Below are positions 28,042 to 40,574 of a DNA stretch of 64,000 nt, piece after piece. Position 1 is the first letter of the stretch. Each line of letters starts with the position of its first letter. The notes under the pieces are model-generated. The model did not search any database and was not told the DNA's origin. It saw nothing but the letters and a program-made list of their open reading frames with translations. The DNA lies in contig NZ_JXSL01000027.1 in the NCBI RefSeq assembly GCF_000829825.1, forward strand, positions 310,001 to 374,000, written 5' to 3'. Made by a program: the position numbers and the translations under genes. This stretch comes from Paramagnetospirillum magnetotacticum MS-1. GTDB lineage: Bacteria > Pseudomonadota > Alphaproteobacteria > Rhodospirillales > Magnetospirillaceae.

Positions 28042-28842
28042 ATGTCGTCCCTGGCTCTCAATATTGTCGCCCTCGTGGCGCTGCTTCCCGCCGCGCTGGT
28101 GGCCCTTCGCGCCGGCGAGGGGCGGAGCGTGCAGTTCCGCCTTTGCCTGGCTCTGGCGGCCCTGGGGCCGTCTTTGTGGGCCCTTACCCTGATGGGTGGG
28201 CAGTGGCAGACCAGTCTGTCGGCCGCGCTTTGGGTCTCCATCGCCGCGACCGCCGCCCTATTCGCCGCCCTGGCCCAGACCACGGGGCAGGGATGGCGGC
28301 TTGCACCGCTGCTGATGCCGTTTCTCGCCGCGCTCGGTCTTCTGGCCTCCCTGGTCCAGTGGGTGGAGGCGCCGTCGCAGCTCAGTACTCAGGTGCCTGC
28401 CGCCTGGCTGGACATCCACATTGTCGTTTCGGTTCTGACCTATGCCTTGCTGACTTTGGCGGCGGTGGCCTCGCTGGCCACCTTCCTGCAGGAGCGCGCT
28501 TTGAAGCGCAAGGCGCCGACCCAGCTGACCCGGATGCTCCCCAGCGTCGCCGACAGTGAGACCCTGGCCGGACGCCTGCTGTTGGCCTCGGAAGTGGTGC
28601 TGGGCCTGGGGCTGGTCACCGGCATGGCCACCCAGTATTTCGAGACGGGAACCCTGCTGGCCCTGTCTCACAAGATCCTGCTGTCGCTGCTGGCCTTCGT
28701 CCTGATCGGGCTGCTGCTCGTCGGGCACAGGGTCTGTGGCGTGCGTGGACGGGTGGCGGCCCGCGTGGTGTTGCTGTCCTATCTTTTGCTGACCTTGGCC
28801 TATCCGGGGGTCAAATTCGTGACCCAGGTCCTGCTGTCTTAA
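28042..28842 (+). CDS. CcsA/YpjD-like cytochrome c assembly membrane protein
   Basis: Integral membrane protein of 266 residues with about eight hydrophobic helices. WLDIHIVVSVLTYALLTLAA resembles the haem-ligating His region of the CcsA/CcmC/HemX superfamily, and ALSHKILLSLLAFVLIG supplies a second conserved His. Orthologues (YpjD-like) lie near ffh or signal-recognition genes in other proteobacteria; here it stands between ispDF and dusB. A TATAGT at 28030-28035 and a TTTGCG/CGCAAA hairpin lie just upstream. The specific cytochrome partner is unknown. Confidence 0.85.
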   Translation: MSSLALNIVALVALLPAALVALRAGEGRSVQFRLCLALAALGPSLWALTLMGGQWQTSLSAALWVSIAATAALFAALAQTTGQGWRLAPLLMPFLAALGLLASLVQWVEAPSQLSTQVPAAWLDIHIVVSVLTYALLTLAAVASLATFLQERALKRKAPTQLTRMLPSVADSETLAGRLLLASEVVLGLGLVTGMATQYFETGTLLALSHKILLSLLAFVLIGLLLVGHRVCGVRGRVAARVVLLSYLLLTLAYPGVKFVTQVLLS

Positions 28843-28844
28843 GA

Positions 28845-28870
28845 GCCTGCTTTTTTAGCAGGCAGCTTTT
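28845..28870 (+). terminator. short terminator after the CcsA-like gene
   Basis: GCCTGCT (28845-28851), a five-base TTTTT loop and AGCAGGC (28857-28863) form a 7-bp stem followed by AGCTTTT. Weak but well placed two bases after the stop codon. Confidence 0.45.
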
Positions 28871-28911
28871 GCCGTTGCATTATGCGGCATCTGCATAATA
28901 AATACGCAGCC

Positions 28912-29919
28912 ATGGCTCAGTATACACGCAAGACCATCTCCATCGGATCGGTGACCCTGGATAATCCGGTTATCCTGGCCCCCATGGCGGGTGTTACCGA
29001 CATGCCCAATCGCAGGCTGGTCAAGCGGCTCGGCGCGGGTCTGGTCGTGTCGGAAATGATCGCCAGCCAGGCCATGATCCGCCAGAACCGCCAGACCATG
29101 CAGATGGCCCAACACACCGCCGAGGAATTCCCCATGTCGGTGCAACTGGCCGGTTGCGAACCCAAGGTCATGGCCGAGGCCGCCAAGCTGAACCAGGATC
29201 TGGGCGTGGCCATCATCGACATCAATATGGGCTGTCCGGTCAAGAAGGTCGCCTTGAAGGGCGAGGCCGGATCGGCCCTGATGCGCAACGAGAACCTGGC
29301 GGCCCGCATCATGAGCGCCGTGGTCAAGGCGGTGGATATTCCCGTCACCTTGAAAATGCGCACCGGCTGGGACATGAACAGCCGCAACGCCCCCAGTCTA
29401 GCCCGTGTCGCCGAGGAATGCGGCATCCGCATGGTCACCGTGCATGGCCGCACCCGAAACCAGATGTATACAGGCCAGGCCGACTGGGCCTTCATCGGCG
29501 AGGTCAAGCGGGCGGTGTCCATTCCGGTGATCGGCAATGGCGATGTGGAAAGCATCGATGATGCCGTCCGTATGCTGGAACTGTCCGACGCCGATGGCGT
29601 TATGATCGGCCGCGGCACCTATGGGCGTCCGTGGCTGCCGGGGCAGGTGGCTCATTTCCTGGCCACGGGCGAGCGGCTCCCCGATCCTTCGCGGGCGGAG
29701 CAATTGGAGATCATGCTGGGGCATCTGGACGCCATGCTATCCCATTACGGATCCGAACCGGGGGTGCGCATCGCCCGTAAGCACGTGGCCTGGTATTCCA
29801 AGGGATTGCCAGGTTCGGCCGAGTTCCGGGCCGAAATCAACCGCACAAACGACCCGGCGATCATGCGTCAGTCCATCATCGACTTCTACGCCCCCATCTT
29901 GGAAAAGGCCGCCGCCTGA
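28912..29919 (+). CDS. dusB: tRNA-dihydrouridine synthase B
   Basis: FMN-dependent enzyme of about 335 residues that reduces uridine in the tRNA D-loop. Motifs are PVILAPMAGVTDMPNRR at the N-terminus, INMGCPVKKV with the catalytic Cys, TLKMRTGWD, TVHGRTRNQMYTG and VIGNGDV. It is the usual first gene before ntrB (nifR3 is its old name), and its stop overlaps the ntrB ATG. The start at 28912 gives the family N-terminus; an in-frame ATG at 28882 would add ten residues. Confidence 0.95.
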   Translation: MAQYTRKTISIGSVTLDNPVILAPMAGVTDMPNRRLVKRLGAGLVVSEMIASQAMIRQNRQTMQMAQHTAEEFPMSVQLAGCEPKVMAEAAKLNQDLGVAIIDINMGCPVKKVALKGEAGSALMRNENLAARIMSAVVKAVDIPVTLKMRTGWDMNSRNAPSLARVAEECGIRMVTVHGRTRNQMYTGQADWAFIGEVKRAVSIPVIGNGDVESIDDAVRMLELSDADGVMIGRGTYGRPWLPGQVAHFLATGERLPDPSRAEQLEIMLGHLDAMLSHYGSEPGVRIARKHVAWYSKGLPGSAEFRAEINRTNDPAIMRQSIIDFYAPILEKAAA

Positions 29920-31040
29920 TGCCCATTCCCATCGTCTCGGCCTTGAAGCGCGGATTGTCCGGCTCCACCTTCGATCCGACCTCGGTCCTGAGCGCGCTCG
30001 GTTCCGCCGTGGTGGCCGTGGACAGGCAGAACGTCATCCGTTACGCCAATGGTGCGGCAGAGCAGTTGTTCGCCTGTGGCGCCGCCTATATGGTCGGCCA
30101 GTCCGTCACGGATTTTCTGCCGCCCGATTCACCGCTGCTGGCGCTGGTCACTCAGGCTCGCGACGGCAATTTCTCGGTCGCCGAATACGGCGTCACCCTC
30201 GACACGCCACGCACCGGTCACCGCACCGTCACGGTGCAGATCGCTCCCATCATCGAGATGCCCGGCGCGGTGGTGATCAGCCTTCACGAGCAGTCCATCG
30301 CTCTGAAGATCGGCTCGCAGCTGACCAGTCGCAATGCGGCGCGGTCGGTGAGCGCCATGGCCGCCATCTTAGCCCACGAGGTCAAGAATCCCCTGTCCGG
30401 CATCCGGGGCGCCGCCCAATTGCTTGAGCAGAATGCCGGAGAGGACGACCGGGTTCTGACCCGGCTGATCTGTGACGAGGCGGACCGCATCGTGGCCCTG
30501 GTCGACCGCATGGAGGCCTTCTCGGACAATCCCACCGTGGAGCGCAGCGCCGTCAACATCCATCGGGTGCTGGAACATGTGCGCCGCATCTCCGAGGCCG
30601 GATTCGCCCGCTCGGTGCGGATCATCGAGAATTACGATCCTTCGCTGCCGCCGGTCTTGGGAGATCGCGACCAACTGGTCCAGGTCTTCCTCAATCTGGT
30701 GAAGAACGCCGCCGAGGCGGTGCCGGAGGAGGGCGGCGAGATCATCCTGTCCACCGGGTATCAGCACGGCGTCCGTCTGGCCCTGCCGGGCAGCGAGACG
30801 CGCCGCCACCTGCCTTTGGTGGTGAGCATCCAAGATAACGGCCCCGGAATCCCCGAGGATCTGAAGCCCAACCTGTTCGACGCCTTCGTCACCACCAAGA
30901 CATCGGGCAGCGGGTTGGGCTTGGCCCTGGTGGCCAAGATCATCGGCGATCATGGCGGCGTGATTGAATTCGACAGCGTACCGAGGCGGACCATTTTCCG
31001 GGTGATGCTGCCCATGGTCCAGGATGGGGACGGCAAGTGA
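29919..31040 (+). CDS. ntrB: nitrogen-regulation sensor kinase NtrB
   Basis: Cytoplasmic histidine kinase/phosphatase of 373 residues. A PAS domain covers about residues 22-130, the HisKA domain carries the phospho-acceptor H153 in [15 protein letters not shown], and the ATPase domain has [18 protein letters not shown] and [13 protein letters not shown]. With PII protein it controls NtrC phosphorylation in response to nitrogen status. It overlaps dusB by one base and the ntrC GTG by four (GTGA). Confidence 0.96.
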   Translation: MPIPIVSALKRGLSGSTFDPTSVLSALGSAVVAVDRQNVIRYANGAAEQLFACGAAYMVGQSVTDFLPPDSPLLALVTQARDGNFSVAEYGVTLDTPRTGHRTVTVQIAPIIEMPGAVVISLHEQSIALKIGSQLTSRNAARSVSAMAAILAHEVKNPLSGIRGAAQLLEQNAGEDDRVLTRLICDEADRIVALVDRMEAFSDNPTVERSAVNIHRVLEHVRRISEAGFARSVRIIENYDPSLPPVLGDRDQLVQVFLNLVKNAAEAVPEEGGEIILSTGYQHGVRLALPGSETRRHLPLVVSIQDNGPGIPEDLKPNLFDAFVTTKTSGSGLGLALVAKIIGDHGGVIEFDSVPRRTIFRVMLPMVQDGDGK

Positions 31041-32500
31041 GCACCATGACAACCACCACCACGGCCACAATTCTGGTGGCCGATGACGATCGGGGCATCC
31101 GCACGGTACTGTCCCAGGCTTTGGGCCGGGCGGGCTACGAGGTGCGGACCACCGGCAATGCCTCGACCCTGTGGCGCTGGGTGTCGGAAGGCGAGGGCGA
31201 TCTGGTGATCACCGATGTGGTGATGCCCGACGAAAGCGGGCTGGACCTGCTGCCGCGCATGAAGAAGATCCGCCCGGAACTGCGCATCATCGTCATGAGC
31301 GCCCAGAACACGCTGCTGACCGCGGTGAAGGCTACCCAGCGCGGCGCTTTCGAATACTTGCCCAAGCCCTTCGACCTCAAGGAACTGGTCAATGTGGTCG
31401 GGCGCGCCTTGTCCACGCCGCGGGCCTCTCCCACCGAGGCCGCCGCCGATGACGACGATGAAAAGCTGCCGCTGATCGGCCGATCGCCTGCCATGCAGGA
31501 GATCTACCGGACCCTGGCGCGGCTGATGAGTACCGATCTGTCGGTGATGATCACGGGCGAATCGGGCACGGGCAAGGAACTGGTGGCCCGCGCGCTGCAC
31601 GATTACGGCAAGCGCCGCAACGGTCCCTTCGTGGCCATCAACATGGCGGCCATTCCGCGCGAGCTGATCGAAAGCGAGTTGTTCGGCCACGAAAAGGGCG
31701 CCTTTACCGGCGCCACCCAGCGGGCTGCCGGACGTTTCGAACAGGCCGAGGGCGGAACCTTGTTCCTGGACGAGATCGGCGACATGCCGCCCGAGGCCCA
31801 GACCCGTCTGCTGCGTGTTCTGCAAGAAGGCGAGTATACCACGGTGGGCGGGCGCACCCCCATCCGCGCCAATGTGCGCATCGTGGCCGCGACCCACCGC
31901 GATCTTACCCAACTGATCCGCCAAGGCCTGTTCCGCGAGGATCTGTTCTACCGCCTGAACGTGGTGCCCATCCGCCTGCCGCCCTTGCGCGAGCGGTCCG
32001 AGGACATTCCGGAGCTGATCCGTCATTTCCTGGCCCAGGCGGGAGCGGAGGGATTGCCGTCCAAGACCATCGACGGCCTGGCCATGGACCGGCTGCGCAA
32101 GCACCGCTGGCCGGGCAATGTGCGCGAACTGGAGAATCTGGTTCGCCGTCTGGCGGCGCTGTATTCCCAAGAAGTGATCGGCATTGAGGTTATCGAGCAG
32201 GAACTGGTGGGCGGTACGCCCCATGCCGACGCCATTTCCGGCGGGGTGGAGGGCGAGGGGCTGTCCGCTACGGTGGAGCGGCATCTGCGCGAATATTTCG
32301 GCAATCACGGCGACGGACTGCCGCCTGCCGGAGTCTACGACCGGGTGCTGCGCGAAGTGGAACGTCCCCTGGTTACCATCGCCTTGGAAGCGACGCGCGG
32401 CAATCAGATCAAGGCGGCCCATCTGCTGGGCGTCAACCGCAATACGCTTCGCAAGAAGATCAAGGACCTGGACATCCAGATCGCCCGCGGCCTCAAATAA
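31037..32500 (+). CDS. ntrC: nitrogen-regulation response regulator NtrC
   Basis: Sigma54-dependent activator of 487 residues. The receiver domain has phosphorylation site D60 ([10 protein letters not shown]). The AAA+ domain has Walker A GESGTGKE, the sigma54-contact loop KGAFTGA, Walker [14 protein letters not shown] and the sensor motif. The C-terminal Fis-type helix-turn-helix ends [14 protein letters not shown]. It activates nitrogen-assimilation promoters with IHF; ihfA is in this window. Coupled to ntrB by GTGA; ntrY begins immediately after its stop. Confidence 0.97.
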   Translation: MSTMTTTTTATILVADDDRGIRTVLSQALGRAGYEVRTTGNASTLWRWVSEGEGDLVITDVVMPDESGLDLLPRMKKIRPELRIIVMSAQNTLLTAVKATQRGAFEYLPKPFDLKELVNVVGRALSTPRASPTEAAADDDDEKLPLIGRSPAMQEIYRTLARLMSTDLSVMITGESGTGKELVARALHDYGKRRNGPFVAINMAAIPRELIESELFGHEKGAFTGATQRAAGRFEQAEGGTLFLDEIGDMPPEAQTRLLRVLQEGEYTTVGGRTPIRANVRIVAATHRDLTQLIRQGLFREDLFYRLNVVPIRLPPLRERSEDIPELIRHFLAQAGAEGLPSKTIDGLAMDRLRKHRWPGNVRELENLVRRLAALYSQEVIGIEVIEQELVGGTPHADAISGGVEGEGLSATVERHLREYFGNHGDGLPPAGVYDRVLREVERPLVTIALEATRGNQIKAAHLLGVNRNTLRKKIKDLDIQIARGLK

Positions 32501-34724
<2,224 letters not shown>

Positions 34725-34735
<11 letters not shown>

Positions 34736-36116
34736 CATCCTGATCGTCGACGACGAGGCCGATATCCGGGCCTTGATTGCCGGAATCCTTGAAGACGAGG
34801 GACACCACACCCGCGAGGCCGCCAATTCGGACGAGGCCCTGGAGGGCATCCGTGCCCGTCGGCCCAATCTGGTCATCCAGGACATCTGGCTGCAAGGTTC
34901 GCGCCTGGACGGTCTGGAGGTTCTCGACGCCATCAAGCGCGATCATCCGGAAGTGCCGGTTGTGATGATTTCCGGCCACGGCAATATCGAGACCGCCGTT
35001 CAAGCCATCAAGCAGGGCGCCTACGACTTCATCGAGAAGCCGTTCAAGGCCGACCGTCTGCTTCTGGTGGTGGAGCGTGCCGTCGAGGCGGCCCGGTTGC
35101 GGCGCGAGAACGAGGAACTGAAATTGCGCTCCGGCTCGGCGGGCGATCTGGTCGGCGCCGCGCTGGGCATCCAGCAGGTCCGCCAGGCGGTGGAAAAGGT
35201 GGCGCCCACCAATTCCCGCGTGCTGATCACCGGCCCTGCGGGATCGGGTAAGGAAGTGGTGGCGCGCCAGATTCACGCCCGTTCACGCCGCGCCGACGGC
35301 CCCTTCGTGGTTCTCAACTGCGCCGCCATGCATCCCGACCGCATGGAGATGGAGCTGTTCGGCACGGAACACGGCCTGGACGGCCCCGACAGCCCCCGCA
35401 AGATCGGCACGTTCGAACAGGCCCATGGCGGCACTCTGCTGCTGGACGAGGTGGCCGACATGCCGCTGGAAACCCAGGGCAAGATCGTCCGGGTCCTGCA
35501 AGACCAGATGTTCGAGCGGGTGGGCGGTGGTAAACGGGTCGAGGTGGATGTGCGCGTCATCGCGTCAACCAACCGCGATCTGCAAAGCGAGATGACCGCC
35601 GGTCATTTCCGCGAGGACCTGTATTACCGCCTCAACGTGGTGCCGGTGAAGATGCCCGCTCTTCGCGACCGGCGTGAGGATATCCCGGCCCTGGCCCGGT
35701 ACTTCATGACCCTGGCCGCGGCGGCCGCGGGAGCCCAGCCCCGCATCGTGGGCGAGGACGCCATGGCGGCGCTGCAGGCCTATGATTGGCCGGGCAATGT
35801 GCGCCAGCTCAGAAACGTCATGGATTGGCTGCTGATCATGGCGCCCGGCGATGCGCGTGAGCCCATCCGCGCCGATATGCTGCCCGGCGAGATCGGCGCC
35901 ATCACGCCTGCCGTCTTGCGCTGGGAGAAGTCCAGCGAGATCATGACCCTGCCGCTGCGCGAGGCGAGGGAACTGTTCGAGCGGGAATACCTGCTGGCCC
36001 AGGTCAATCGTTTCGCTGGCAACATATCGCGCACCTCGGCCTTCGTGGGCATGGAGCGTTCGGCCCTTCACCGCAAGCTCAAGCTGCTTGGCGTCAACAC
36101 GGACGAAAAGAAATGA
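34725..36116 (+). CDS. ntrX: response regulator NtrX
   Basis: NtrC-like response regulator of 463 residues. It has a receiver with D53, an AAA+ domain with Walker A GPAGSGKE and Walker B LLLDEVADMP, and a C-terminal helix-turn-helix. The region that forms the GAFTGA sigma54-contact loop in NtrC reads FGTEHGLDGPDSPRKIGTFE, so it should not activate sigma54 RNA polymerase, as known for NtrX. It is coupled to ntrY (11-base overlap) and to trkA (ATGA). Confidence 0.95.
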
Positions 36117-37489
36117 AGGTCATAGTCTGCGGCGCCGGTCAGGTCGGCTTCAACATCGCCCATTATCTGGCGGGCGAGAACAACGACGTCACCATCATCG
36201 ATCAGCGCCCCGAACTGATCCGCAAGGTCAGCGATACCCTGGATGTCCAGGTGGTGCTGGGCTTCGCCTCCCATCCGGCGGTGCTGGAACAGGCGGGCGC
36301 CGGTGATGCAGACATGATCATCGCGGTGACCGCCGCAGACGAGGTCAACATGGTGGCCTGCCAGGTGGCCCATTCGCTGTTCAACGTGCCGACCAAGATC
36401 GCCCGCGTGCGCAGCCAGGCCTATCTGGCCCCCATCTGGGCCAATCTGTTCTCGCGCGAGCATCTGCCCATCGATGTCATCATCAGCCCCGAGATCGAGG
36501 TGGCCCGCGCCATCGCCAAGCGCCTTCAGGTGCCGGGCGCCATCGACGTGATTCCCCTTGTGGGCGACAAGGTCCGGCTGATCGGCGTGCGCTGCACCGG
36601 GCAATGCCCGCTGATCAACACGCCGCTGCGCCAGTTGACCGTGCTGTTTCCCGATCTGGCCATCGTCATCATCGGTATCGTGCGCGACGGCAAGGCCATC
36701 GTGCCGACCTCGGAAGACCAGATGCAGGAAGGCGACGAAGTCTATTTCGTCGTCGATACGGAGCATGTGGACCGGGCGTTGACCGCCTTCGGCCGGGAAG
36801 ATCAGGAAGCGCGCCGCATCGTCATCTTCGGTGGCGGCAATATCGGCCTGTTCCTGGCCCAGCAGTTGGAAGAGGCCCGGCCCGGAACCTCTATCAAGGT
36901 CATCGAATCCAACAAGGAACGCGCCGAATTCGTGGCCAAGGCCGTGGGGCATACCGTGGTCATTCATGGCGACGCCCTGGACCCGGAAATTTTGGAAGAG
37001 GCCTCGGTGGGCGCCGCCGAGGCGGTGGTGGCCGTCACCAATGACGACGAGACCAACATCCTGTCGGGCCTGCTGGCCAAACGCTATGGCTGCCGCCGGA
37101 CCATGGCGCTGATCAACAAGACCACCTACAACTCGTTGGTTGCGCCGCTGGGCATCGATGTGGCCGTCAATCCCCGCGCCATCACCGTTTCCAACATCCT
37201 CCAGCATGTGCGCCGGGGCCGCATCCACGCCGTCCACTCCCTGCACGAGGGATTCGGCGAATTGATCGAGGCCGATGCCCTGGAAACCTCGTCCCTGGTG
37301 GGCAAGCCGCTACGAGAGGTCAAACTGCCCGCGGGCGTTCTGCTGGGCGCGGTGGTCCATGACGGCAAGGTGGTGAGCCCCAGGGGCAGCACGGTCATTC
37401 ACCCCGGCGACCGCGTCATCTTGTTCGCCACCGCCGATGCGGTGAAAAAAGTCGAAAAGATGTTCTCGGTCCGTCTGGAATATTTCTGA
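36113..37489 (+). CDS. trkA: Trk potassium uptake regulatory protein TrkA
   Basis: Cytoplasmic gating subunit of the TrkH/TrkG K+ channel, 458 residues. It is duplicated: RCK_N about 1-130 with VCGAGQVG, RCK_C about 140-225, a second RCK_N from about 230 with VIFGGGNIGLFLA, and a second RCK_C from about 370. The GxGxxG motifs bind nucleotides. It lies within the ntr cluster as in many alphaproteobacteria, with ATGA overlap to ntrX and a one-base overlap to the next gene. No trkH is in the window. Confidence 0.95.
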   Translation: MKVIVCGAGQVGFNIAHYLAGENNDVTIIDQRPELIRKVSDTLDVQVVLGFASHPAVLEQAGAGDADMIIAVTAADEVNMVACQVAHSLFNVPTKIARVRSQAYLAPIWANLFSREHLPIDVIISPEIEVARAIAKRLQVPGAIDVIPLVGDKVRLIGVRCTGQCPLINTPLRQLTVLFPDLAIVIIGIVRDGKAIVPTSEDQMQEGDEVYFVVDTEHVDRALTAFGREDQEARRIVIFGGGNIGLFLAQQLEEARPGTSIKVIESNKERAEFVAKAVGHTVVIHGDALDPEILEEASVGAAEAVVAVTNDDETNILSGLLAKRYGCRRTMALINKTTYNSLVAPLGIDVAVNPRAITVSNILQHVRRGRIHAVHSLHEGFGELIEADALETSSLVGKPLREVKLPAGVLLGAVVHDGKVVSPRGSTVIHPGDRVILFATADAVKKVEKMFSVRLEYF

Positions 37490-38148
37490 TGGCGGAGGCG
37501 AGTTTGAGCCGTCCGCGGGCCATCATCTTCGACTGGGACAACACCCTGGTGGATTCCTGGGTCTGTATCCAGGAATCCTACAACATGACCTTTCGCCATT
37601 TCGGCATGCCGGAATGGAGTCTGGATGAGACGCGCGGACAGGTGGCGGCCTCCATGCGCGATTCCTTTCCCGCCATGTTCGGCGAGCGCTGGCCCGAGGC
37701 CCGCGACGTGTTCACCAAGAGTTTTTCCGATATCCATCTGGATTACCTGAACCCCTTGCCCGGCGCGGGCGAGATGTTGGCCGGGCTGCGTGGCGAAGGC
37801 GTGGTGCTGGCGGTGGTCAGCAACAAGCGTGGCGGATTCCTGCGCAAGGAAGCCGAGATCATGGGCTGGGCCGGTCACTTTGTCCGTCTGGTGGGGGCTG
37901 ACGACGCCGAGGCCGACAAGCCGGCTGCCGCTCCCGTTCATCTCGCCTTGGCGGGAACGGGAATCGAAGCCGGGCCGGATGTGTGGTTCGTGGGCGATTC
38001 CCCCATCGACACCCATTGCGCCGTCAATTCGGGATGCACACCTGTGGTCATGCGGCCCGATCCTCCCAGCGAGGGAGAGTTCGTCCATCCGCCCGTGCGC
38101 TTTCTATCCGCCTGCATGGACCTCGTCCATCTTGTCCGAGAACTATAG
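37489..38148 (+). CDS. HAD-family phosphatase (phosphoglycolate phosphatase-like)
   Basis: HAD-superfamily hydrolase of 219 residues. Motif I is FDWDNTLVD near residue 14, motif II is VVSNK near residue 107, a Lys is in ADKPA near residue 144, and motif IV is FVGDSPID near residue 166. The cap-domain arrangement resembles Gph/PGMB-type enzymes, but the first motif FDWDNTL and the context between trkA and hfq prevent naming a substrate. TGATG coupling to trkA. Confidence 0.88.
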   Translation: MAEASLSRPRAIIFDWDNTLVDSWVCIQESYNMTFRHFGMPEWSLDETRGQVAASMRDSFPAMFGERWPEARDVFTKSFSDIHLDYLNPLPGAGEMLAGLRGEGVVLAVVSNKRGGFLRKEAEIMGWAGHFVRLVGADDAEADKPAAAPVHLALAGTGIEAGPDVWFVGDSPIDTHCAVNSGCTPVVMRPDPPSEGEFVHPPVRFLSACMDLVHLVREL

Positions 38149-38157
38149 GTTCCCATC

Positions 38158-38219
38158 TGTCGGAAATGGTGGTAACGACTGAGGGCTCAAACGGGGCGGT
38201 GCCTAACCGCATTCCGACA
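38158..38219 (+). repeat. 8-bp inverted repeat in the hfq leader
   Basis: TGTCGGAA (38158-38165) pairs perfectly with TTCCGACA (38212-38219), enclosing 46 bases that themselves contain a GC-rich stem. It lies in the 104-base gap before hfq and could form a leader structure; Hfq genes are often autoregulated in their leader. Confidence 0.4.
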
Positions 38220-38252
38220 ATCAAGATCGGCCAATAAGAACGGATCCCAATC

Positions 38253-38507
38253 ATGTCCGCCGAAAAGTCGCAAAATGTGCAGGATGTGTTCCTCAACTAC
38301 ATCCGCAAGAACAAGACCCCCGTCACCATCTTCCTGGTCAACGGTGTGAAGCTTCAGGGTATCGTCACCTGGTTCGACAACTTCTCGGTGTTGTTGCGTC
38401 GTGACGGCCATACCCAGCTTGTCTACAAGCACGCCATCTCGACGGTGATGCCGTCCACCCCCATCTCTCTGTTCGAGCCTCCGATCAAGGAAAACGGCGA
38501 AGAATAG
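38253..38507 (+). CDS. hfq: RNA chaperone Hfq
   Basis: Sm-like hexameric RNA chaperone of 84 residues. Sm1 ([35 protein letters not shown]) and Sm2 with the YKHAIST motif are intact. It mediates small RNA-mRNA pairing and, with the NtrY/NtrX and hflX neighbours, sits in the conserved alphaproteobacterial ntr-hfq-hflX block; in rhizobial relatives Hfq (NrfA) links to nitrogen-fixation control. hflX begins directly after its stop codon. Confidence 0.97.
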   Translation: MSAEKSQNVQDVFLNYIRKNKTPVTIFLVNGVKLQGIVTWFDNFSVLLRRDGHTQLVYKHAISTVMPSTPISLFEPPIKENGEE

Positions 38508-39815
38508 GTGGGAGAGTCCGGGTCCACGAAAACGGCGCCCAGCCGCGCCATGGTCGTCCACCCCGCCGTCAAGGGCGGGGAGGGCAACCGTTTGCCCGAA
38601 GCCCGTCTGGCCGAGGCCGTAGGGCTGGCCGGTGCCATTGATCTCGATATCGTCGCCGCCGAGGCGGTGAATGTGGCCAAACTGCGCCCCGCCACCCTGA
38701 TGGGCAAGGGCGCGGTGGAACGCCTTGCCGAATTGGTCGAGGAGCGTGATGTCGCCCTGGCCGTGGTGGATTGCCATCTGTCGCCGGTGCAGCAGCGCAA
38801 TCTTGAAAAGGCCTGGGGTTGCAAGGTCATCGACCGCACCGGCCTGATTCTCGAGATTTTCGGCGCCCGCGCCCGCACTCGCGAGGGCACGTTGCAGGTG
38901 GAACTTGCGGCGCTGTCTTATCAGCGGTCTCGTCTGGTGCGGTCCTGGACCCATCTGGAGCGCCAACGGGGCGGCTTTGGCTTTCTGGGCGGTCCTGGCG
39001 AGACTCAGATCGAGGCCGACCGCCGTATGATCGGCGAGCGCATCGTCAAGCTGGAACGCGAGTTGGAGGACGTGAAGCGCACCCGCGATCTGCACCGCAA
39101 GGCGCGGCGCAAGGTGCCTTATCCCATCGTCGCCCTGGTGGGCTATACCAATGCCGGTAAATCCACGTTGTTCAATCAGTTGACCCGCGCCGAGGTCCTG
39201 GCCAAGGACATGCTATTCGCTACCCTGGACCCCACCATGCGCACCCTGGTTCTGCCATCGGGTCGCAAGATCATCTTGTCAGACACGGTGGGCTTTATCT
39301 CCGATTTGCCCCATGAACTGGTCGCCGCCTTCCGCGCCACCCTGGAGGAGGTGCTGGAGGCCGATATCGTGGTCCATGTGCGCGACATCTCCCATCCCGA
39401 TACCGAAGCCCAATCCGCCGATGTGGATACGGTGCTGAAGGAACTGGGGCTGGCCGAGGTGGTGGATCGCGGTCTGGTGGAGGCGCTCAACAAGATCGAC
39501 CTGCTGGACGAGGAAAGGCGCCACGAAGTCCTTAATCAGGCGCGGCGGCGCGACGGCGTCATGGCGCTGTCGGCTATCACCGGCCAGGGCGTCGATGAAT
39601 TGCTGGCCGAACTGGACCGGCGCCTGGGCCATGCCCGCGAGACCATCGATGTGGCCTTGCCCTTGGGCGACGGCGCTTCCATCGCCTGGCTCTACAGCCA
39701 CGGCGAGGTGGTGGCCCGGCGCGATGACGAGGCCCAGGCCTTCATGCGGGTCAAGCTTGACCCGGCCGACGTCAAACGCTTTCATCAGCGCAAGGCCGAG
39801 GGCAGGGGGCACTGA
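38508..39815 (+). CDS. hflX: ribosome-associated GTPase HflX
   Basis: GTPase of 435 residues acting on the 50S subunit in stress-related ribosome splitting. The N-terminal glycine-rich HflX domain has GPGETQIEADRR. The G-domain has G1 GYTNAGKST (212-220), G3 DTVGFI and G4 NKID. GTG starts at the base after the hfq stop, and an ATG 14 codons on is possible. TGATG coupling to the next gene. Confidence 0.95.
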   Translation: MGESGSTKTAPSRAMVVHPAVKGGEGNRLPEARLAEAVGLAGAIDLDIVAAEAVNVAKLRPATLMGKGAVERLAELVEERDVALAVVDCHLSPVQQRNLEKAWGCKVIDRTGLILEIFGARARTREGTLQVELAALSYQRSRLVRSWTHLERQRGGFGFLGGPGETQIEADRRMIGERIVKLERELEDVKRTRDLHRKARRKVPYPIVALVGYTNAGKSTLFNQLTRAEVLAKDMLFATLDPTMRTLVLPSGRKIILSDTVGFISDLPHELVAAFRATLEEVLEADIVVHVRDISHPDTEAQSADVDTVLKELGLAEVVDRGLVEALNKIDLLDEERRHEVLNQARRRDGVMALSAITGQGVDELLAELDRRLGHARETIDVALPLGDGASIAWLYSHGEVVARRDDEAQAFMRVKLDPADVKRFHQRKAEGRGH

Positions 39816-40573
39816 TGAATTTCGAGAAAGTGGCCTCCATCATCCGCGAAGCCTCGGCCGAGGAGATCGTGCCGCGCTTCAAGCATCTTTCGGCCGGGCA
39901 GATCCGGGAAAAACGGCCGGGCGAACTGGTCACCGAGGCCGATACGGAAGCGGAACGGGTCATGACGGGCCGGCTGCGCGATCTGTTGCCGGGCTCGGCC
40001 GTGGTGGGCGAGGAGGCGGTGGCCGCCGATCCCGCCCTTCTCAAGCTGCTGGAGGGCCAAGGTTCCGTCTGGATCATCGATCCGGTGGACGGCACCGCCA
40101 ATTTCGCCAAGGGCAATGCCCGTTTCGCCGTGATCGTCGCCCTGGTGAGGGACGGCGTGACGGTGGCGGGGTGGATCTTCGATCCTCTGGGCGAACGCAT
40201 GATCACGGCTGAACTTGGCGGCGGCGCCTGGTCAGGGTCCCAGCGACTTACGGTCCTGCCGGTGGCGCCGCTGGCGGAGCTGACCGGTTCGGTCAAGCGA
40301 TCTGGCCGCCTGTCGGCCCTGGTGGCCAAGACGGGCCGCAAGGGCAGTGCCGCCCATGATTACCTGGACCTGGTGACGGGCCAGCTTCACTTCGCCCATT
40401 ACAACCGCCTGATGCCTTGGGATCATGCCGCCGGAGTGCTGATCCACGCCGAAGCGGGTGGCTATGCCGCTCTGACCGATGGCCGCCCCTACCGCCCGAG
40501 GGCGGAGGAGGGGTGTCTGCTCCTGGCCCCATCACCGGGCACCTGGACATCGCTTCGGGCGGTGATTGATTAG
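39815..40573 (+). CDS. inositol monophosphatase-family protein
   Basis: Li+-sensitive phosphatase fold, 252 residues. It has the metal-binding strings GEEA near residue 66, IDPVDGTANFAKG near residue 88 and PWDHAAGVLIHAEAGG near residue 207. The family includes inositol monophosphatase (SuhB), histidinol-phosphate phosphatase and 3'-phosphoadenosine phosphatase, and the sequence alone does not choose between them. One-base overlap with hflX and convergent to argE. Confidence 0.88.
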   Translation: MNFEKVASIIREASAEEIVPRFKHLSAGQIREKRPGELVTEADTEAERVMTGRLRDLLPGSAVVGEEAVAADPALLKLLEGQGSVWIIDPVDGTANFAKGNARFAVIVALVRDGVTVAGWIFDPLGERMITAELGGGAWSGSQRLTVLPVAPLAELTGSVKRSGRLSALVAKTGRKGSAAHDYLDLVTGQLHFAHYNRLMPWDHAAGVLIHAEAGGYAALTDGRPYRPRAEEGCLLLAPSPGTWTSLRAVID

Positions 40574-40574
40574 T

